Below, piece after piece: positions 62,701 through 64,000 of a stretch of 64,000 nucleotides of DNA. Below the pieces are notes generated by a model, which searched no databases, had not been told where the DNA came from, and saw only the letters and a program-made list of their open reading frames with translations. Both the position numbers and the translations under genes were made by a program. How positions within the stretch are numbered: the stretch's first letter is position 1; each line of letters starts with the position of its first letter. This DNA is from Myxococcus sp. RHSTA-1-4 (GTDB lineage: Bacteria; Myxococcota; Myxococcia; Myxococcales; Myxococcaceae). The stretch is from the NCBI RefSeq assembly GCF_020037125.1, contig NZ_JAIQDG010000049.1, positions 1 to 64,000 on the forward strand. Reading direction: 5' to 3'.

Positions 62701-64000
62701 GCGCTGTACCGCGAGACGGGCCTGCCGCAGGTGGGGCTGGAGGCGCTGGCCCGGCTGGAGACGCTGGAGTCGTCGCCGCGAGCATGGCGTGAAGGCGGGG
62801 CTCCGCTGGGCGCCGCGCTGGCCGCGCAGCTCGAGGGCTGGGCGGACCACCCGCGCGTGCGTCACATGCGCGCGGTGGCGGGCCGCTGGACGCGCTGGGA
62901 GCGGCTGCGCGACGCGGAGCAGGCGGCGGGCCTGCTGGACGCGCTGGCGGACGGAGACCCGGAGGAGGCGGCCCCGGACGTGGTGCGCAAGGCGCTGCTG
63001 GCGCCGCCGTGGCCGCTGGAGCAGGGCCGGCTGCTGTCCTCGGGCCGCTCGCGCGTGCTGAGCCTGGACGTGCGCGAGCCGCGCCCGGTGGGAGCCCAGG
63101 TGCTGTGCGGCTCCACCCCACGCGTGGGCGCGGAAGGCCCGAAGCCACCGTGCACCTTCGCGCTGCGCGTGGATGGCCGCACCGTGGCGGAACAACAGGT
63201 GGAGGACGGCCGCACCGCGTTGCTGACCACGGTGCTGAGCGGGCGCGGACGTCACCAGGTGGAGGTACTGCACGCGAAGCAGGACGCGCCGACCCTGGCG
63301 CTGGTGCGCTTCATCGACCCGTCGGCGGCGGGCAGCGATTCCGAGCCCCTGTCCGCGCAGCAGCCGCTGACGCTGCTGCGCAGCAAGCCGGGCACGCCGG
63401 TGGTGATGACGGTGCTGGGGCCGGGCGCGCTGCGCATCCAGGCCCGGGCGCTGTCGCCCCAGGCCGGCCGGCACGTGCTGCTGTCGAGCGTGGTGGTGCC
63501 CTCCGGCAATGGCACGGGTGGCGCGGGCCAGGGCCTCGGGGACGGCCCGCCGGTGCGCCTGGGCCTGCCGGAAGACGCGGACCCCACGGTGCGCAACGTC
63601 TCCGTCCCGGTGGGCCGCGCGGGTGAGACGTGGCTGCTGCTGCCCGGCAAGGGGCCACACCAGGTGCGCCTGGAGTCGCCGGAAGGCGAAGCGCTGGTGC
63701 GGGTGGAGCTGGGCGTGGCGGAGCCGCCGGACGCGGCGCCGGGCCGCTGGTGGGAGCAGGGCTCCACGGGGCTGGAGCCGCTGCCCTGGCCCGCGCTTCC
63801 GCCGCGACTGTCGCTGCTGCCGGAGGGCGTGCCGCCGGTGCTCTCTCCGCGCGGCCCGGGGATGCTCTCCGCGGAGCTGGCGTACCGCCGCGAGGAGGTC
63901 GAGGAGGGCGAATTGGTGGAGCGCCCGCTGCGCTCGGGCATGGAGGTGCGCCTGGGCCTGCGCCGCGAGCTGGTGAAGGAGCGCGCGTGGCTGCGCTTCC
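59743..64000 (+). CDS. Giant secreted protein of the PgsC-like operon (truncated by window end)
   Basis: The reading frame from the ATG at 59743, 6 nt after the previous stop, is open to the end of the window: 1419 codons with no stop. A signal peptide (LAGLLVMLPVAVLAAS) is followed by beta-rich modules. A helical, solenoid-like region lies at about 860-1110 (LRRQLATL, LLALQEEAFARADLVPLL type heptads), and then further beta modules. Parts such as IALPPGEHSVRLEGG and TKVGYIRTQWPVRLDKKAV match the modules of the 55883 product. No catalytic motif is visible. The C-terminus, and any gene beyond it, lie outside the window. Confidence 0.7.
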   Translation, partial: MFPLRRRTRRVSLAGLLVMLPVAVLAASPAEQLRSVEGLSWEVRPVRAPVPPAGVRAAAPYVPDGVPQVTGAVEVGPERGAALWLGPLDVARVTGTPGTLRFVRVPTADARGPHLRLEEDGVPEKPGRWYLTEPMGPGSVWVVTATKPGRIWVERPQAHETGHTDEAMREALLRWVDGQGPRPPLPFHASLRTRLDLDAELESQMAEGEPEGSPLRTALREWRKAAALREWAQVSPLRGASLRVSRPRLPGKEVSLEGMDAAWARPEEGTGSWAVELEGPAVLSLEVRPLLTDPEARPVSVEVRSGGVTVSRADVAPEPAWVDGASDVALPTERRPRVLPSGERVGVEEELRVALRPGRHAYRVHWDGGPVLLRARVTSRRPKLGEALAREADWHGYARKAWDTVKADGSPRAALLRRQLATLAPELASGDAGLASVADVKGLPPLLRALVALEDVSGGRAPEATEALHSLKGDAGASPLAWHLRLRAARLLLDMRQADAAHALLGTAPSFPEPGWLAAEAAGLVARLPLGDPLRSRELAALELAWRAEPLSTEVRRRYRSAWWRASRWTRVAPAPEEDASVLVPTRWLDVQRMDDEEGAPSSGALWPLAPGASAIVRATGPAEAPTLLRAYVLAPSRSGGPLVLRVGEQAFPLLPLAAVEPVEIALPPGEHSVRLEGGADARAFLSLPPAGAPGAVTKVGYIRTQWPVRLDKKAVRFRVPDAKLSTPVRVQLRVMGEVSKPLALRMHTDVGRPRRLVLMPGKADSRHHALEGAEGTSGAPVSAVVVLPPLAREVWFEAEARDTPLLAALSVRRGASVFMDGSEPAMAAAGASAMETLLSLSRRLREAPEDPEPRLARAELLLALQEEAFARADLVPLLKEQQRLSPEQSRRVLALLGHLRDGTRDGLRFRQAITAPTLLSPAFSVLPGAGAEDLMARVMKAREVGAKHALETLALDGQDTVARRYLRARWLAASGQHEEAALALVALYRETGLPQVGLEALARLETLESSPRAWREGGAPLGAALAAQLEGWADHPRVRHMRAVAGRWTRWERLRDAEQAAGLLDALADGDPEEAAPDVVRKALLAPPWPLEQGRLLSSGRSRVLSLDVREPRPVGAQVLCGSTPRVGAEGPKPPCTFALRVDGRTVAEQQVEDGRTALLTTVLSGRGRHQVEVLHAKQDAPTLALVRFIDPSAAGSDSEPLSAQQPLTLLRSKPGTPVVMTVLGPGALRIQARALSPQAGRHVLLSSVVVPSGNGTGGAGQGLGDGPPVRLGLPEDADPTVRNVSVPVGRAGETWLLLPGKGPHQVRLESPEGEALVRVELGVAEPPDAAPGRWWEQGSTGLEPLPWPALPPRLSLLPEGVPPVLSPRGPGMLSAELAYRREEVEEGELVERPLRSGMEVRLGLRRELVKERAWLRF

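Overview
The window is high-GC DNA that reads as a chromosome segment of a myxobacterium of the family Myxococcaceae (Myxococcus, Corallococcus or a close relative). The main evidence is a complete and uninterrupted type IV pilus (T4P) cluster in the order known from Myxococcus xanthus (pilB-T-C-S-R-A-G-H-I-D-S2-R2-M-N-O-P-Q, minus strand). It is flanked by the polarity/pilus gene sgmX, efp-accB-accC and a Roadblock protein. Many lipoproteins, sigma54 activators and lineage-specific secreted proteins fit the same picture. I see no tRNA, rRNA, CRISPR array, insertion sequence or prophage. No stretch longer than about 250 bases lacks a gene.

Region 1 (1-12.8 kb, minus strand): a partial Kelch-like lipoprotein and a decayed diheme cytochrome c peroxidase pseudogene. 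Next is a five-gene unit transcribed from about 12.9 kb leftward: sgmX (TPR protein linking the MglA GTPase to pili), an ExeA-like AAA ATPase, tamB, a seven-POTRA Omp85 protein and a small lipoprotein. Region 2 (13.0-16.9 kb): efp-accB-accC, a Roadblock/LC7 protein and a lipoprotein of unknown role lying directly after pilQ.

Region 3 (16.9-37.8 kb): the T4P machine. PilB/PilT are the extension and retraction ATPases. PilC, PilM, PilN, PilO, PilP and PilQ form the trans-envelope complex. PilA is the major pilin and PilD the prepilin peptidase. PilG/H/I form an ABC-type accessory system. PilS/PilR and PilS2/PilR2 are two-component systems. pilA has a clear sigma54 -24/-12 promoter, an upstream perfect dyad that could be the PilR enhancer site, and a strong terminator behind it. 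A good sigma70-type promoter precedes pilB.

Region 4 (38-51.2 kb): ribF (minus) and trmB (plus), divergently arranged. Then, on plus, a REC-GGDEF diguanylate cyclase, a lipoprotein, a proline-rich protein whose C-terminus resembles Hfq/Sm, a cupredoxin lipoprotein and a DnaQ-DinG exonuclease-helicase. A HAMP-only membrane protein and a HEAT-repeat protein follow on minus. Last, on plus, come a sedolisin (S53) lipoprotein, a protein with a histone-like tail and a secreted unknown.

Region 5 (51.2-64 kb, plus strand) is the most unusual part. A tightly coupled operon (ATGA and GTGA overlaps) starts with a membrane protein carrying two PgsC/CapC-like domains, the family of poly-gamma-glutamate export/synthesis proteins. 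It is followed by two very large secreted beta-rich proteins and a secreted zinc-amidohydrolase-like protein. A lipoprotein just upstream belongs to the same hydrolase-like family. Two degenerate copies of that module are fused to the PgsC-like protein itself. No CapB/PgsB ligase is visible before the window ends inside the last gene. I consider this a candidate undescribed polymer or cell-surface system.
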